Shown: in pieces, positions 11,701 to 11,722 of the stretch
Position numbering within the stretch: the first letter of the stretch is position 1
How the letters are laid out: each line of letters starts with the position of its first letter
Origin: CAZSCF01 sp964636505
GTDB taxonomy: Bacteria; Patescibacteriota; Minisyncoccia; Moranbacterales; UBA2206
Assembly: GCA_964636505.1 (NCBI GenBank)
Contig: CAZWRY010000018.1
Coordinates: forward strand, 1-11,722
Direction of reading: 5' to 3'
Length of the DNA stretch: 11,722 nucleotides
Notes under the pieces: generated by a model
The model's database searches: none
The model's input: only the letters and a program-made list of their open reading frames with translations
What the model was told of the DNA's origin: nothing
Made by a program: the position numbers and the translations under genes

Positions 11701-11722
11701 GCCAAGAGGGGGAAAGGGTGTA
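11696..11722 (+). repeat. 27-bp direct repeat, copy 2 (at the window edge)
   Basis: The second copy of the promoter-like repeat differs at one base (A at 11715). The window ends after TA of the expected -10, so whether TAGAAT is completed cannot be seen. It again follows directly on a terminator, as copy 1 follows the ftsZ terminator at a short distance. Confidence 0.85.

Noticed and set aside
1..11722. CRISPR array, defence island, prophage or transposase
   Set aside because: No regularly spaced repeats with spacers and no corresponding protein genes; the two 27-bp repeats after ftsZ are 194 bp apart and promoter-like.

Overview
The window is an AT-rich, compact bacterial chromosome segment. 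It most resembles a member of the Candidate Phyla Radiation (Patescibacteria, probably Parcubacteria/Paceibacteria). This rests on style rather than a marker tree: intergenic gaps are short, most genes have no Shine-Dalgarno (SD) sequence, the proteins are Lys/Glu/Ile-rich, and Pth carries an SSSAGHNG variant. The gene order ybeY-dgkA-ftsA-ftsZ also fits. Conserved genes contain no in-frame TGA, so the standard bacterial code applies. A run of exactly 100 N (7699-7798) marks a scaffold gap, so this is a draft or metagenome assembly.

Layout. Positions 1-98 hold the tail of an unidentified gene, followed by a long composite hairpin terminator. A textbook sigma70-type promoter then drives a small, possibly HTH-containing protein (245-625). 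A bidirectional terminator separates it from a minus-strand pair, a LytR-CpsA-Psr (LCP) protein followed by pth (2843 down to 701). A divergent promoter region with a 21-bp dyad separates that pair from lepB and hisS on the plus strand. Next comes a 97-nt long-stem hairpin, then rpsU-yqeY ending in a strong terminator, a conserved hypothetical with a possible Cys/His papain- or transglutaminase-like core, and a 53-aa two-helix membrane protein. A DnaQ-like 3'-5' exonuclease runs into the N gap. After the gap are ybeY (start missing), dgkA, ftsA and ftsZ. The last 315 bases carry no recognisable protein gene; they hold the ftsZ terminator, a near-identical pair of 27-bp repeats, and what could be a small RNA with its own promoter and terminator.

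The genes form a housekeeping set for translation (Pth, HisRS, bS21, YbeY, YqeY) and for envelope and division (LCP, signal peptidase I, DgkA, FtsA, FtsZ). I found no defence system, CRISPR array, tRNA, rRNA or transposase gene. The interest is in non-coding or embedded structure. A 66-bp palindromic element lies exactly in frame in the 3' end of ybeY, and a GC-rich palindrome lies in pth where the protein is longer than E. coli Pth; both recall the ORF-embedded palindromic elements of Rickettsia. Other points are strong SD sequences on only two genes (rpsU is one), a leader ORF plus GNRA hairpin before ftsZ, and the repeat/terminator/RNA arrangement after ftsZ. None of these was confirmed by a search.
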